Made by a program: the position numbers and the translations under genes | Shown: piece by piece, positions 1 through 12,290 of the stretch | Layout of the letters: each line of letters begins with the position of its first letter | How positions within the stretch are numbered: position 1 is the first letter of the stretch | Notes under the pieces: generated by a model | Databases searched by the model: none | The model's input: only the letters and a program-made list of their open reading frames with translations | Told to the model about the DNA's origin: nothing | DNA from: Ailanthus altissimus | Taxonomy: Eukaryota > Streptophyta > Magnoliopsida > Sapindales > Simaroubaceae | Direction of reading: 5' to 3' | Assembly (NCBI GenBank): GCA_946807835.1 | Contig: OX327697.1 | Location: 5,161,001 to 5,225,000 of the forward strand | DNA: 64,000 bases

Positions 1-91
1 TGATGATAGATGTTTCCCTTATCTTTGAAATTACAACAAAAATAAATTTGAAAAGAAAATATATTATTGTGTATTTATAGGGTATAGTTAG

Positions 92-2350
92 TTGCATAAA
101 GGATACAAATGCTTACATCCAAAAACAAAGAGGGTCTACATTTCAAGGCATTTAGTTTTTGATGAAACAATATTTCCTTTCAAGAATCTAACTACCTTTT
201 CTATTATACAGGAAGAAAGCACTATGTCTACCTTCCCCTATCATAAAGAATGGAGCACTCAAACAACAAGAACGCAACACAAAAATGAAGGTTCACCAAT
301 GCAATGCACTCTACCTAGTATAATTAATTTTTTAGATAAAGACACAAACGTTTCAGCACAAGAAAAATAGTCCCAAGGCATAAATAATGTAACCCCTAGC
401 TTTATTCCAATTCTAGGAACCAACACAAATACAAATAGTCCATCACTTCCTCGCCTACCTCAAGGTAACAGTACGTTGGTTAATATCGAAGCCAAATCCT
501 CTCAAACTTTAAAAACTACATCAAATACAATTTCAACCGAATTACACCAGCAGCTCAACACAAATTTACAAATAGGACAAAGAGAAAATTTGAATTCAAA
601 TAACGACAAAGATTCAAAACCTATTAATAATATTACAAACGACTTAGTTATAGAATTTCCTATTCATAACACACCTTCAGCCATCTAATCTCCTTCAACC
701 ACCAACATCACCGATAATTTAGTTGTAGTACCACTAGAACATACACCATCAATCACAAATAAACACTCTAGGATAACAAGGAATAAACTTAAAGCAAATC
801 CTCATATAGCTCTTCACACCGCTGAGATTAGGGAACCAAAAACCCTCAAGACAGCTCTAAAAAGTTAAGCGTGGGTTCAAGCAATGAAAGAAGAAATCCA
901 AGCCTACATGATAATAACACATGGACCTTAGTACCTTGACCAGTGAACGCCCATGTTATAGGCTCAAAATGGATCTACAAAACAAAATTCAAAAAAGATA
1001 GAACCCTAGATAGTCTTAAAGCATGATTAGTAGCCAGAGGTTTTAACCAAATTCATGGAATAGACTTTGATGAAAATTTTAGTCTCGTCATTAAACCGTC
1101 AACTATTAGACTCGTCCTTGCCATCGCTGTTAGTAAAAAATGGACAATGTGACAACTTGATGTTTGTAATGCCTTCTTACGTGGAACTTTAAAATTAACC
1201 GTCTACATAGAAAAACCGCTAAGCTTTAAAGATCCTACAAAACCTCACTTTGTATATAAGTTACATAAATCTCTCTATGGCTTAAAACAAGCTCCACGAG
1301 CTTGGTTTGAATGCTTATCACAAGCCTTACTTGGCCTCGGTTTCAAAGGAATGAAAGTAGACAGCTCATTGTTCATACTTCACCAAAATGTTGACATTAC
1401 GTTATTACTAATATATGTTGATGATGTTATTCTTGCAGGAAGTAACCCTCATAAAATTGAGACACTCATCTATACCCTAACACAAATTTTGCTCTAAAAG
1501 ATCTTGGCAAACTTTACTATTTCTTAGGCATTGAAGTACAACACACCATCAAAGGGATATTTCTATCTCAAACAAAATATACAAGGGATCTACTTCAAAA
1601 GGCACACATGGACCAGTGTTCTTTGATTCGTATCCCGATGACACTTAAACATAATCAACAAACAAATGGAAATGAATTGATAGATGTAACTCAGTACCAA
1701 GCACTTGTTGAAAGTTTTCAATATCTCACATTTACTCAACCAAATATTACCTATGTCGTCAACAAAGCTTGTCAACATTTCTAAACTCCAACAAAGAATA
1801 ACCTAAAGGACGTAAAACACATTCTATAATACCTAAAAGGAACCGCGAACAATGGAATTAGTATTTATCTCAGTCCTCACTAACCCTTTATGGTTTTTTT
1901 TTATTTTGATTAGGCAGGTTGCACCACTACTCGACGAAGCACGACAGGGTTCTGTGTCTATCTTGGTGCAAATTGTATTTCTTGGAGCTCAATGCGTCAA
2001 ACAACTGTAGCAAGGTCTAGCACTAAAGCCGAATATCGATCTCTTGCTTTCATCACAATCAAACTTATTTAGATAACACATTTGCTGAAAGAAATCAGAA
2101 TCCCTATCTTTAAAACTCCTTTATTACTCTGTGATAACATGAGTGCACTTCATATGACCAAGAACCCCGTATTCCATGCTCGTACCAAGCATATCGAATT
2201 AGATGTTCACTTTGTGCAAGAAAAAGTCACAATTGAAACCTTACGCACAAAGTACATACCAACCACTCGTCAAGTTGCTGACATTCTCACTAAACCATTA
2301 AGTAAGATTGTATTTTATAACTTATGTAACAAGCTTGGCATCCACTCTAT
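92..2350 (+). pseudogene. Decayed Ty1/copia gag-pol polyprotein
   Basis: Fragments of a copia polyprotein lie in order on the + strand, broken by stops and frameshifts. Near 105-165 is the post-integrase segment (GYKCLHPKTKRVYISRH). From about 880 reverse transcriptase begins: a segment reading as GSKWIYK, a GLKQAPRAW motif near 1280, and the catalytic YVDD box at 1414-1425. RNase H follows: WAGCTTTRRSTTGFC near 1915-1955, TKAEY near 2020, the NMSALHMTKNPVFHARTKHIE region near 2118, and ADILTKPL at the C-terminus near 2279. Only the last part (2082-2450) is open for over 100 codons. The 5' part of the element (gag, protease, integrase core) lies outside the window or is lost. The order integrase, RT, RNase H is diagnostic of copia. 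The element cannot encode its own proteins now. Confidence 0.95.
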
Positions 2351-2423
2351 TGCACAGCCAAGCTTGAGGTGGGCATATGAAATAGAAGACCTTTCCAATA
2401 AAAGCCAGCAAAAATCCCAACCA

Positions 2424-2742
2424 TGTGAGGAGTCCATTGAATGCCAGTAAGAATTCCATGAAAGGAGTCTACCAAATCACATGTTCGAAATTAAAGGAAG
2501 TAAGCAACAACTGTCCAAATCTTCAAAAGAAAATTTCAAACATGTGAGGAGTCCACCTAATGCCAGCAAGAATCCCATGTGAGGAGACCACCAATTCACG
2601 TGTTTGAAATAAATAAAAAAAAGTAAGCAATAACCATCGAATGCCAGTAAGAATTCCATGAAAGGAGTCTACCAAATCACGTGTCCGAAATCAAATGGAG
2701 TAAACAACAACTGTTCAAATCCTCAAAAGGAAAGACTTCAAG
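2424..2742 (+). repeat. Three ~95-119 bp tandem units in a copia 3' region
   Basis: Three diverged direct copies run from about 2424-2542, 2543-2637 and 2638-2742. Each holds the core ATGCCAGTAAGAATTCCATG, or a one- or two-base variant, followed by a GGAG(T/A)C(T/C)ACCAA stretch and a run ending in AGTAA(G/A)CAA. They begin just after the copia RNase H stop, so they lie in the 3' untranslated region or the 5' part (U3) of the 3' LTR. Tandem repeats there often carry enhancer-like elements in LTR retrotransposons, but that role is inference. Confidence 0.8.
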
Positions 2743-3370
2743 TCATCCGATTTTAGAAAACTCCTTTCATGGAAGGACACCTTCAAGAGATTTTATGAAC
2801 CTTACCAATAATTACCAAAGCAACGTATTGTTGCTCTTTCTTGTTTATTTAAAAAATTAAATCCTATGACTATTTTAGAATATAATTTATTCTCATTCCT
2901 TTTTTATTTAGGACAATCTTGTATAAATGAAATGATCCCTATACTCTTTCAAAACCAGTGTGTGAATAATATCAGCTCTGCTAAAAAAAACATCTTACTC
3001 ATTTTTTCTTCACTTTGAGAAAGATTAGTGACTCTTTCAAGGGTTACATCTCTAAACCTCGGCATCATGGTGCTCAATAAAACAGAAGTGCTGTTACCCA
3101 TCAGGGCACCATAATGCCTATTTCTAGCGCCGCGGCACTCAAGCATGTAACTACATGAGTGCCTTTTTCTTTTTATCTTCCTTCTCTTTTCTTCTTGATT
3201 TTTTACTTCTACTCTAACCTTTGAAATACATTAGTTTATTTGAAATACTTATATCTTCCAGCAGATTCAACATTGAGGCTGAGTTTTGGACATTGTCAAT
3301 ATCTTAGTTTGCTTATCTTTGAACCAAACTTAATGTATCTCTTTGACCTTGTATTTGAAGGGGAATATTA
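2743..3370. other. LTR-like sequence after the copia remnant
   Basis: This stretch has no coding capacity. It continues the copia 3' region and near 3055-3140 contains a GC-rich patch with CACCATAATG and GCGCCGCGGCAC. Patches of the same style recur in LTR-like sequence near 24330, 25900, 39240-39350 and 59350. It is probably LTR debris, but its limits could not be set. Confidence 0.4.
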
Positions 3371-3680
3371 AGGAATTAAGTCAATGATGGTCAATGAAGC
3401 TGAGTCAGCAGGTGCTTTAAGGATGATTTGAGTCAGTTTTGCAAGCAATTAAGTTGAGTCAACAGTTACTTTCAAGTTGTTACGCAAGTTGACTTTCCTG
3501 CCAAAACGTCTGTTATGTATTTTCTATTTATAACAAGTTTTTATATACCTCTATCATTCTCTTTGTATGCATACCATTATAGTACTTCTTATTATATATA
3601 TATATATATATAAAGAAAATTGAAAATTTTTGTTTTCTCTCAAATTTTCTTTTACTTTCTTAGTTAACAAATAACATATT
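3371..3680 (+). mobile_element. Probable copia-type LTR remnant
   Basis: A purine-rich tract (TTGAAGGGGAA) is followed by TATTAAGGAATTAAG, a junction typical of a copia polypurine tract and LTR start. A TATA-rich promoter-like segment, an (AT) run at about 3594-3613 and a T/C-rich end finishing near TTAACA follow over about 300 bp. I recognise no clear coding sequence immediately upstream. The boundaries are estimates. Confidence 0.45.
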
Positions 3681-5920
3681 AGTTTCTTATAATATGAGAT
3701 GCGATATTATTTGTTATTAAACGTAAAAATCTAATTTCTTTCTTTAAGGTCACCAATAATTGTGTTATATTTAGAATAATTTGATCATTGAGAGCCCACA
3801 AAAAGGGCAGGAGCTTTTTAGACTGAGGCTGAGGGAGATATTTACACAGAAGTATTTACAGAAATCGGAATGAATAAGCCCATTCCCTTGGCTTTTTGCA
3901 TGCCTTACTTGGCTTTTTGCATGTTCTACTCGTGTGATTTGTAGCTCATCTCCAGATATCATGGGTTTATAATTTATCCATCTTCTATAATTTTTTTGTT
4001 CTTAATACAAAATTGGTTTCTATGATCGCAAACTAAAGAACATCTTTATAGTATGCAAACTTTCCTTTGCAAAAATAAAGAACTTCTATTTTACTACATT
4101 AATCATTTTATCTATCCGATTCCACACTAAGTAATAAAATCAATGAAAGTGATCTTTGATACTGGTTCTTCAAACAAAATTCTTATTATATATAAGTTTC
4201 TCTCGCTTTTGTAGATTGATTGAGAAAAAAAAAACCTTCAATGAATATGATGAATTGACAAATGACCTTTGGCCGTCTATCAATGTGAAGGGTCAATCTA
4301 TGGAGAGAAATTGCATGCGGCAATTTGAAGTTTCAATCATACAAGGGTCATCAATTAAATTTAGAGATAGTTTATAGGATACTTTGCTGATAATAATATT
4401 TTTAAAGCACACAAGACAAAAAGAATTTATATAAACAAAAAAAGAAAAGAAAAAAAGAACATGCAGTGCAAACAGAGAAAGAATAAATATGCCATTAACT
4501 TGCAACCAATGTGTATCACAACTTTGACATTCTCATCACTTGTTGCCCAATATAATTATGGGAATCGGATTTTAGTGAAGTAATTATAGCTAGAATGTCA
4601 CTGAAGGCTTCTTCAGATTCACTACTTCTCCAAGAATCACTTCATGTTGATTTTTATTTAACAAGTGAAGGTACAAATCCCTTTGACAAAAAGAAAAAGG
4701 GGCAATATATAGAAAAATAATATTCTTTAGAAATGGAGTTAATACAAAGAAAAATTAGAATATGCAAAAACTTCATGAAACATCTTGTTTGAAAATTCTT
4801 AATCAGCAAAAGTACTCATATCTCCTAATAAAGTGAAAGAAAAGATGTTTTTAATTTTCAGGATATGGATATGGGCAAGGCATGAAAGTAATCTCATCAC
4901 ATCAGCCACTGATATCTAGTTAGATTCTCTTTTGTTTACTCTTAGATATATAATTAATATCTGCCCCCAATAAAAAAATAAATAGAAGAATCATATGTAA
5001 AGAAGTAAAACCACATAAAAAAAAATTAGCCTATGCAATAGAAATAGTGAGGAGATTAGAATCTATCTAGGTAATACTTTTGTTTTGGATTTGATTTGTG
5101 TTCTTGGAATTTATTAGAAGGCCATGGAGCAGATATTAGATTTGATTTGATTCATTAGCATCTTTCAGTGCCAATGCCACTATAGTGATGCTTTCATGCA
5201 CATATAGCCATTTAAACAAAATAGATCATATTGTTTGACATAAAAACTTAAGTAATAGTATTATATATACAAACTAATTATTTTAATTAATTTATACTAT
5301 CTGACGTGACATTAATGTTGAATCTAAACAATTAGAAGCCTTAAGCAAAATTAAAAATTAGACTTTTTATATTTTTAATTTTTAAAAAATAATTAAAATT
5401 TCACAATAAATATTTTACTTTAAATTTGTTCCATTTTTTGGAAGTAAAATTTAAAATTTACACTACTATTAATTTAGATAAGATTTGATGTACATAAACT
5501 TTATAGAGGTTTTTAAAAAGTTAATGCTTTTTTACATTTTTTTTTAAATATTAATATAATATCATTGATGAACATAAAAATATACATCATAGGACTTTTT
5601 GATATTATAATCACAAGATTACCAAGACAAAATATAATTAGTACACACTGACGTCTTCCAAAACCAAGTCTCGAAGAGCAGAAATCATCTCTATATTGGA
5701 GAAGAGCGACCTTTTTAAAAAAGGAGAGCACAGGTTCTTTCAAAAAATAAAAATGCCTTCCAAAATAAAAAGGAGAATACATACCCTTCCAAAAAAATAG
5801 AACACAGACCTCTTGAAAAAGAGAGATACAGACCGCTTAGAGAAGGGAATTATCTAATCCTAAATAGGAAATATTGTATTTTAGAAATAAAAATAGAAGA
5901 CAAAACACCTCTAAAAACTT
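3681..5920. other. AT-rich intergenic DNA
   Basis: No gene, RNA gene or intact mobile element was recognised. The longest open frames are under 90 codons and have no coding character. Near 5225-5330 a segment beginning TTTGACATAAAAACTTAAG resembles one near 7085-7160 and may be a small MITE fragment. Confidence 0.5.
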
Positions 5921-6520
5921 CAATGGATCGCCGTCTGGCCGGTGAAGGCTGGGAGAAACTAGCAGAAGCTCGAGTAAACTCCGACGATCACAAACAGCTC
6001 GATGGAGAGGATAGAAGCGGCGATGGCTTCCATCGACTGGCTATATAGTGAGACTGAGGGTAAGTCTGGGAAAGGCCCAGCGAAACTGGCAAAACAGAGC
6101 CAAGCCTAATTGGAAGCCAAGCATACACTGTAGGATCCTAGTAGCTCGACATAAAGCCAAGAGCCGCAGGAGAAGTTGACGGAACTCGACAACGGCTTAA
6201 TGGCTACGTGAATCACGAACTAATGGAGATCAGTCAAAGACAATAGGCTAGTCGAAGGAACTCGAGTCGGAAAGCAAATTGATGGAACTCAACCCAGTAG
6301 ATTTCGATCAAAGACGATAGGCTAGGCTTGGCAACGACTGAGGAGCACGGAGGTGGCCAACAAAGCACGACAGATTTTAGTAACCAGATCGTCGAATGGA
6401 AAAATAAACAAAATAAAAACAAACAAAGAAAGGGATGCTGCATTTTTAAATCCCTTATAGAGGATGCTAAGGCCTCCTCTCCAGTGAGAAAAGATAGTTG
6501 GGTTGGCAGCTAGAGTTTGG
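5921..6520. other. GC-richer block of unknown origin
   Basis: About 600 bp with clearly higher GC content than the surroundings, with recurrent GGAACTCGA/GGAACTCAA and CAAAGACAATAGGCTAG/CAAAGACGATAGGCTAG words near 6180-6330, so it is internally repetitive. No protein family could be recognised in any frame. It could be a decayed transposon interior or a captured gene fragment. I assign no function. Confidence 0.4.
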
Positions 6521-9238
6521 CTCTTTTTGGTTTAGAGAAAAAATTTCTTGAGAAATGTTAATTACATTTTTTTTGTTAAATTCAAATATAATTTAAAGAA
6601 TTACCTAAGAGATGACTTAGTTAGAAGAAAGAAATTACTTTTAACATAAAAAATTGGAGAAGATATTACACACAAAGTAAAGTTATCAATATAAAATTTG
6701 ATTTTTAAACTTTGGAAAAATAGTTAGCTAAATATTAATAAATGTTTAAGTTAATTAAGTTATTATTACAACAAGAAATATTTGATTTTTATATATGAGA
6801 AAATTTTAATAAAATTATAATTGAAGATAAGACCTTAATATAGGGTGATAAAATTTTAAGCAAGACGGGGCCTTAATTTATGAGAAAAAAAATTTAATAC
6901 AATCAACATGAAGTATAAAATTTTAACAGAATTAATATGAAGCCTTAATTTTAGGATAGACCTTAGGCAATTGTTAAAGATTGCCTAACGGTTTAGCCGC
7001 CATTGTCTAGCATAACATAGTTGGAAGGATAAATATAAAATATAAAATAAAATAAAATATATTGATAAAACATATTGATGATATCATTTGACATAAATAC
7101 TTAAACAATAATTTTATGTACAATTTAATCATCTAAAATTAATTTATATTATCTCACATGATATAATATGATAGAAAGAATAAATATAAAAAAATAAAAC
7201 AATAAATAAAATACATATCGCGATAATAATTTAACAATCTTATCATATTATGTCAAATAATATGAGTTAATTTTATGATTTAAATTATGTATATAATATT
7301 ATTCAAATTTAAAATATTAAGTAAGAGCACAATATTGATATTTAAGTTCGAATCTGGCGAAGTAAAGCTTGTAGCTAAAAATTGATACATATAAATTATT
7401 TGAATTTTAACGATGCTGCCAACTTGGATGAATGGATTCTAATTAAAGAGTGAATAATATTAAAGATGAAAGTAATAATTAAGGTCAATTTCTAGCAACT
7501 TCCATGAGAAATTAAACAACAATGTTGAATGTGTGAGTTTTGCTAAAGTTATTGGAAATGATCTTACCATCATCAAATGTCTCCCACTGAAGGAAAGTTG
7601 ATGTGAAAAAAGCACTTTCCATTGGACTACTTTTGCTTGCACGTATATTTCAGAAAAGAGAAAACTACTCCCCATTGAACTACTTTTACTTACTCTTCTG
7701 TCCATTTCTTCACTAACCCTTCAAAATTTTCTCCGTCTCCCATTATTAACAGTACCTAAAACACATTTCCGAGCCACCACGTCCATAAAACCTAATCTAA
7801 TACAGAAGATGAGACACAGCTTTCAACCCTTCTGTCAAATATTGTTGGCTAATTCATTATATGCTCCAATGGCAATTATATAATTCAATAAAGGACTTAT
7901 TTTAGTGCTAATTAGTAGGAATAATTGAAGACTTCTTAAGTCGTATTTGAAACGGTAAGTCAAGCTTATTTTATATTTATTAATTAGGTTTTCTCCCACT
8001 TTCCTTATTTCCAAATTGTTTATATCCCTTACAATAGTAATAGTAATGGTGATTGACTACACTAAGGTGGGAGGTAGACGAAATTCCAAATAGATGTTTA
8101 CAGTTTATCATATATGAGACAGATTGGGATTCAAGAATTTTTAGGCAAACCCAATTTTGAGATTACAAAATATTTTAATTAGGATAATACTATACTTTTC
8201 AAATGATATCCTAAATTTTTTCTACTCAAATGATATGTCAAATAATTATTTAGTGATAAAATGATATAATTGATAATTTTAAAATTTGTATTATTTTACT
8301 ATCAAGTGTATTATTACTATTTTAATTACCTATGAATATATAATAAGGTGCACATGTCAAAATAAAGATGTTCAAAGTATAACATATGTTGAAAATGATA
8401 TAATATCCACCAAGAAATTAAATAGTGTCGGTAATAAACTTGGTTGATTCCTTTCAATCAAAAGGGTAAGACTTAAGAATATCACCGTTGTTCAAACATT
8501 TATGATTATATGATGTAATTGAGATTGATCTAACAAAAACAATAAAGCTCGATAATCTAGTCATGAAACATTGACCTATGTGGTCCTCTAGAAAACAAGG
8601 GTCTCTCTATATGCTTGCCCCAACAGAGACGAATGAAATTATTATTTGGACAAGTTTGGTGGCAAAATCTTCAACATTTTTTCCGTTTTGTTTTGGGGTG
8701 TTTTTCTTCATTTTTGTTTAAGGTCGAATTAATATAGAGGTGTTACAGTTTTGAAGTCACAATAACTTTGATATCACTGTAACTGAGAAAACAAAAAAAA
8801 AAAATTATCACTTACAAATGAGAAACAAAAACAAAAACATATATATTCGAAGATCTTCTTGCTTCTTTACCTTCACTTCTCTGTATGTATTACTAATTTT
8901 TCTACTACAAGCAATCTTTGTCCTACTACAAGCAGAAGTTAAGGAGGAATGAATTATTGATCTTAAAGCATACAAAATATTGAAGATTAAAGTTGAATCT
9001 GTTTATTATGAACAAATTGGAACTAAAATTACTGGAATGAAACAGGAAAAGAAAGGGAAGAAATTAATCAACAGATCTATTTATATATAGAAATTTTATC
9101 CCGTTTTACACTCATCATGAATTTACATATTTCCCGCATAATCCAACAACCAATTATAAGGCCTAAAATGGATATATGATATTAATGTAACAAATATATA
9201 TAATATGAAACCCAGAGGATAAATTATTAAAAGAAAGA
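6521..9238. other. AT-rich intergenic DNA downstream of the GDU gene
   Basis: No gene seen. MITE-like sequence occurs near 7085-7290 (two reverse-related AT-rich arms around ACATATCGCGATAA) and near 8182-8320 (see the MITE family entry). The last ~200 bases before 9239 would hold the 3' untranslated region of the minus-strand GDU gene; I saw no unambiguous poly-A signal. Confidence 0.5.
8182..8320. mobile_element. Short MITE-family copy (partial)
   Basis: It begins GGATAATACTATAC and contains ATGATATGTCAAATAATTA and the reverse-related TCAAGTGTATTATTAC. The same layout appears at 28273-28450, 42379-42548 and 42653-42822: an outer AATAATGCTAC-type end, an inner TGTCAAATAATTATT-type arm, and a mirror-image right half. 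This copy is the most degraded, and its right end is uncertain. Confidence 0.5.
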
Positions 9239-9586
9239 TTAAACTTGTTCATCGGTTTGCTGACGGTAAGAGCTAGAAACAGGCTCGGCCAAGTAACTAG
9301 GGTTGTCGTCTCCGGCCATGATCACGACGATTTTTGGCTCCATATCTGGCTGCATGTTCTCTTGCTTATTATTTGTTGATTTGTCTTCAGCGGCCTGATG
9401 ATGAGTTGGTGAACCAGAAGATGATTTTCGATATGAGCAAGCTAGAATTAGCAGAGCAATGGTGATGAGCCCCAGAATGAGGCCTAAGCCACCAAACAAG
9501 TAAGGAATGGGAGAGGTCCATGGCCCTAATCCTCCGCCATTAACACCAGCTGTTGCTGTTGAGTTGCTTGCAGTTGCAGACCTCAT
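9239..9586 (-). CDS. GDU: GLUTAMINE DUMPER family protein, 115 aa
   Basis: An intact intronless gene. Residues 25-52 form one hydrophobic transmembrane segment (SPIPYLFGGLGLILGLITIA...) after a short Ser/Thr/Gly-rich N-terminus with GPW just before the membrane. After a charged, Gln/Asn-rich linker comes the family signature VIMAG at residues 88-92, followed by DDNPSYLA. GLUTAMINE DUMPER proteins are plant-specific single-pass membrane proteins. In Arabidopsis GDU1 increases amino-acid export and needs the VIMAG domain, acting with the ubiquitin ligase LOG2. The length fits the shorter family members (about 100-160 residues). The start chosen is the first ATG after a TATA box about 80 bp upstream and gives the normal N-terminus. 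Which Arabidopsis GDU it corresponds to cannot be told from sequence alone. No neighbouring gene is related in function. Confidence 0.95.
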   Translation of the reverse strand: MRSATASNSTATAGVNGGGLGPWTSPIPYLFGGLGLILGLITIALLILACSYRKSSSGSPTHHQAAEDKSTNNKQENMQPDMEPKIVVIMAGDDNPSYLAEPVSSSYRQQTDEQV

Positions 9587-9664
9587 CCTGATCTCTCTCT
9601 TTGCCTTATTTTGCTCGAGTAGTTTGAATTTGCCGGTGCAATTTCACCAGCTTGTTAGTTCTTT

Positions 9665-9673
9665 GTATTTATA
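9665..9673 (-). promoter_or_regulatory. TATA box of the GDU gene
   Basis: Read on the minus strand the sequence is CTATAAATACA, about 80 bp upstream of the GDU start codon. That leaves room for a roughly 50-base 5' untranslated leader. It is the only good TATA element near the gene and has the right orientation. Confidence 0.75.
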
Positions 9674-9699
9674 GCTCAAAGGTTGAAGTTGTAACAGAT

Positions 9700-10230
9700 G
9701 CGTGGATTAGAACAAAGTAAAGAGATCAAAGTTTAAGTTGTTTCTTTTTGCAAGATACCAAATTGCCCTTTGTTTTGAACAAAGGGTGATTCTTTCTTGA
9801 GCTCTACTTATGCTAGGGCATCAGTTGATTTAGACGCTTCTTGGTTTAATTGAGCAGCCAAATTGACGTTAATGGTTCCATAATATTCTAAACTATAATT
9901 ATCTTAAATAAAATTTAAGAATTTATTTTGCCCTTTTTAATACCTTAAACATGTTCAATAATGTTGGAATTTTTTACGGAGAAGTCGTCATTTACAAGTA
10001 TTCAAGAATTGTAAAAAATCATATTCACGAATAAATATAACAATCAAACACATATAAGGCACAATAATATATATAATATTGAACATTGGTGATTCAACGA
10101 TTTTGTATGTGAAAGAATTGAGATATATATGCTAAGAGTAAAGTTATTATGAAGTTAAGTACACATTAAGTATATAAGAGATGAGTAAAACAGAAAGCCA
10201 ACTAATGGATACTGTTTATCACGAGGTACT
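9700..10230. other. Intergenic DNA upstream of the GDU gene
   Basis: Presumed distal promoter of the minus-strand GDU gene, then AT-rich DNA. No element could be delimited and no second gene was seen. Confidence 0.4.
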
Positions 10231-10234
10231 GTTC

Positions 10235-10870
10235 ACGTAATAACTTATAGATATTTTTTGTTTTAGTTCAATTGACATTTTAAATGGGATTAAGGCTCTT
10301 AAATGTAAGAATTTTTTTTTCAACTAGGTTTAAGATTTTTAAGAGTATTTTATTAACTATATAAACCTTACTAAACATAAAAAAAAGATCAAGTATATAA
10401 AGTTTTAAAATGTAGGCACTAAGTACTTGGTACACTAAGGTGTAACCTAATAGGAGTATTTTTTTTTTTTTAGGTTCTTAAGTGAACAAAATAAGCATCA
10501 TAATAATTTTAGCTTAGATGCTCGATCTATTCTTGTATTTCTTGTAGAAATCTCTTATAAAGAGATATTAAGATATCTTAAAAATTCATGGTGATCAAAG
10601 GTAAATACTTAGGGATCTCTATAAAAAAATATTATAAGTATTGTGGGATCATTGATGAAGTAAAAATATACTTAGTGCTTTATATCAATAAAAGAAGTTA
10701 GATCACTGATCCTCCATAGACGTAGACATTTATAGGCCAAACCACGTATATTATGTATTTTGTTAATTAGTTTGTTTTCTTTATCTTTATTGGTGTGTTG
10801 ATCTTATCTGTTCTTACTTATGGTATGAGTTATGTCTTTTACTGTGCATAGAGTCTAGAAAAGGTATTAA
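10235..10870 (+). mobile_element. Copia-type LTR fragment
   Basis: Contains TAAAAGAAGTTAGATCACTG...CATAGACGTAGACATTTATAGG...AACCACGTATAT followed by a TTTATCTTTATTG-like segment. The same ordered words occur at 16730-16800 and in both LTRs of the element at 24154-26570, so this is the R/U5-like half of an LTR from a related family. No coding interior is attached. The boundaries are approximate. Confidence 0.6.
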
Positions 10871-11470
10871 CGTTGTAGCTTAGTTGATATTATAGGAGTG
10901 TCAAACTGAAAAGCATGTCCTGATACCCATACACATAGTTTAGTAAATTACTTACGTCCACAATAGATCATGGGATCCTAACTTCTTTTACTACTCAATG
11001 ATTACCAATGAACCACTAAATGATCACAAAGATCACTTAAGAGATTACAAGAAAGACCGAATAAAATAAGCTCTCTAAGGGTCTATATAGCACTTTCTCG
11101 CATACTCAGCACTCAGGCGCTCCCTAAGCTCTCTCTTTGATACATGTCACCCTAATGGCCTTATAATGGTTTATATAAGCTCTAAGACACCCTTAGAAAC
11201 CCTATATATAGTGAGAATGAGAGTTTACGCATGAAGGAATCCAAAATTAGCTTAGAAAAGGCAAAACATACTCAAAACAGGAAACCTAGAGCTACGACGC
11301 CTAGCTATTGTCAAGTCGGTGCCATGGCCCAAGGCCTAGAGAATGTTCCCTTTATGCATTTGAGCCCCTCCACAAGACCAACTCCCCATTTTGCTCCAAA
11401 TCTCATCTGTCCATTGTATTTTCGATTTTGAGTCGTCTCTTTATTAGTTTACTACTCAAGATCATAGTCA
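10871..11470. other. LTR-like or intergenic DNA
   Basis: Holds CT-rich and CCTTAGAAACCCTATATATA-like stretches typical of LTR promoter regions, but no paired LTR or coding sequence. The small open frames at 11231-11544 have no recognisable content. Confidence 0.35.
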
Positions 11471-11474
11471 AATT

Positions 11475-11735
11475 GAATTTTAAATCACTAAATTTTAACC
11501 AAAAAAATGTCATTTTGATCCTTGATTTTATGGATATATACTAACTTAATCCTCACTTGTGCTATATATACTATGTTAATCCTTATAAAGATGAAAATGG
11601 TAGTTGTTTAGGGACAAAAATAGTAATAAAAAATTATTAAAAACATTCCTACAAAAACTAACATGGTATATATTAAAGAAGTGTGGACTAAATTGATATA
11701 TTCATAAAATTATGGACCAAAATGATATATCCCCT
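11475..11735. mobile_element. MITE with ~65 bp inverted repeats
   Basis: The left arm (CATTTTGATCCTTGATTTTA...TAACTTAATCCTCAC) is mirrored by the right arm at about 11670-11735: its reverse complement reads CATTTTGGTCCATAATTTTA...CAATTTAGTCCACAC. The whole is about 260 bp and AT-rich without coding capacity, as expected of a miniature inverted-repeat element. Superfamily not assigned. Confidence 0.7.
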
Positions 11736-11739
11736 TTAA

Positions 11740-12290
11740 CAAATAACATAGAAGTAGTAATCGTGATATAAAAGGCTTGGGAAGTTTGAGGTATAGCGGG
11801 ACCATGAAAATGGATTCATAATTCAATATTGAGTTTGTAATCGTGATGTAAATTACCAAGACAGAAATGGGTGTTCTTTGAAATTTTATAGTGTTAAAAT
11901 TCATATATGTTGAATGGATGAACGAAGAAGCAACAAACAGAAAGAAAGAAAGAGTTATGAATGTGGAAACATGCATGTCCCATAAAATAAAGCTGCTTCG
12001 CTAACTGTTGTTTATCGATCCAATAATAAGACCCCACAAAACGTGTCGTTTTGGCACAAGCATTCCCCATTTCCATCTATCTCCATTACTTCATTAGAAA
12101 AAATTTGTCCCTTTCATATGCAAAATTCTTCCTCATTTTCTGAAGAATCGAATGATGAAGTGTAAACCTCTCCAATCCATGCTCGGGCTAGAAATAGAAA
12201 AAATTGAACCTGAACATATGCTTTTTCTTGTATGTATGTGTGCATCAAAATAGCATTAAAACGTATTTTATTTACAATTTAAAAATATAT
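11740..12290. repeat. Third, partial copy of the local duplicated block
   Basis: Segments match the end of the block at 26590-28225: AACATGCATG(T/C)CC near 11968 versus 27752; CATTTCCATCTATCTCCATT versus CACTTCCACCGATCTCCATT; GAAGAATCGAATGATGAAGTGTAA versus GAAAAATCGAATGAGGTGTAA; and ATCAAAATAGCA followed by AAAAC. Order and orientation are conserved over about 500 bp. No coding sequence is recognised in any copy. Confidence 0.65.

Noticed and set aside
1590..1778. Minus-strand 62-codon frame in the copia region
   Set aside because: It is antisense to the copia reverse transcriptase / RNase H sequence and has no independent support.
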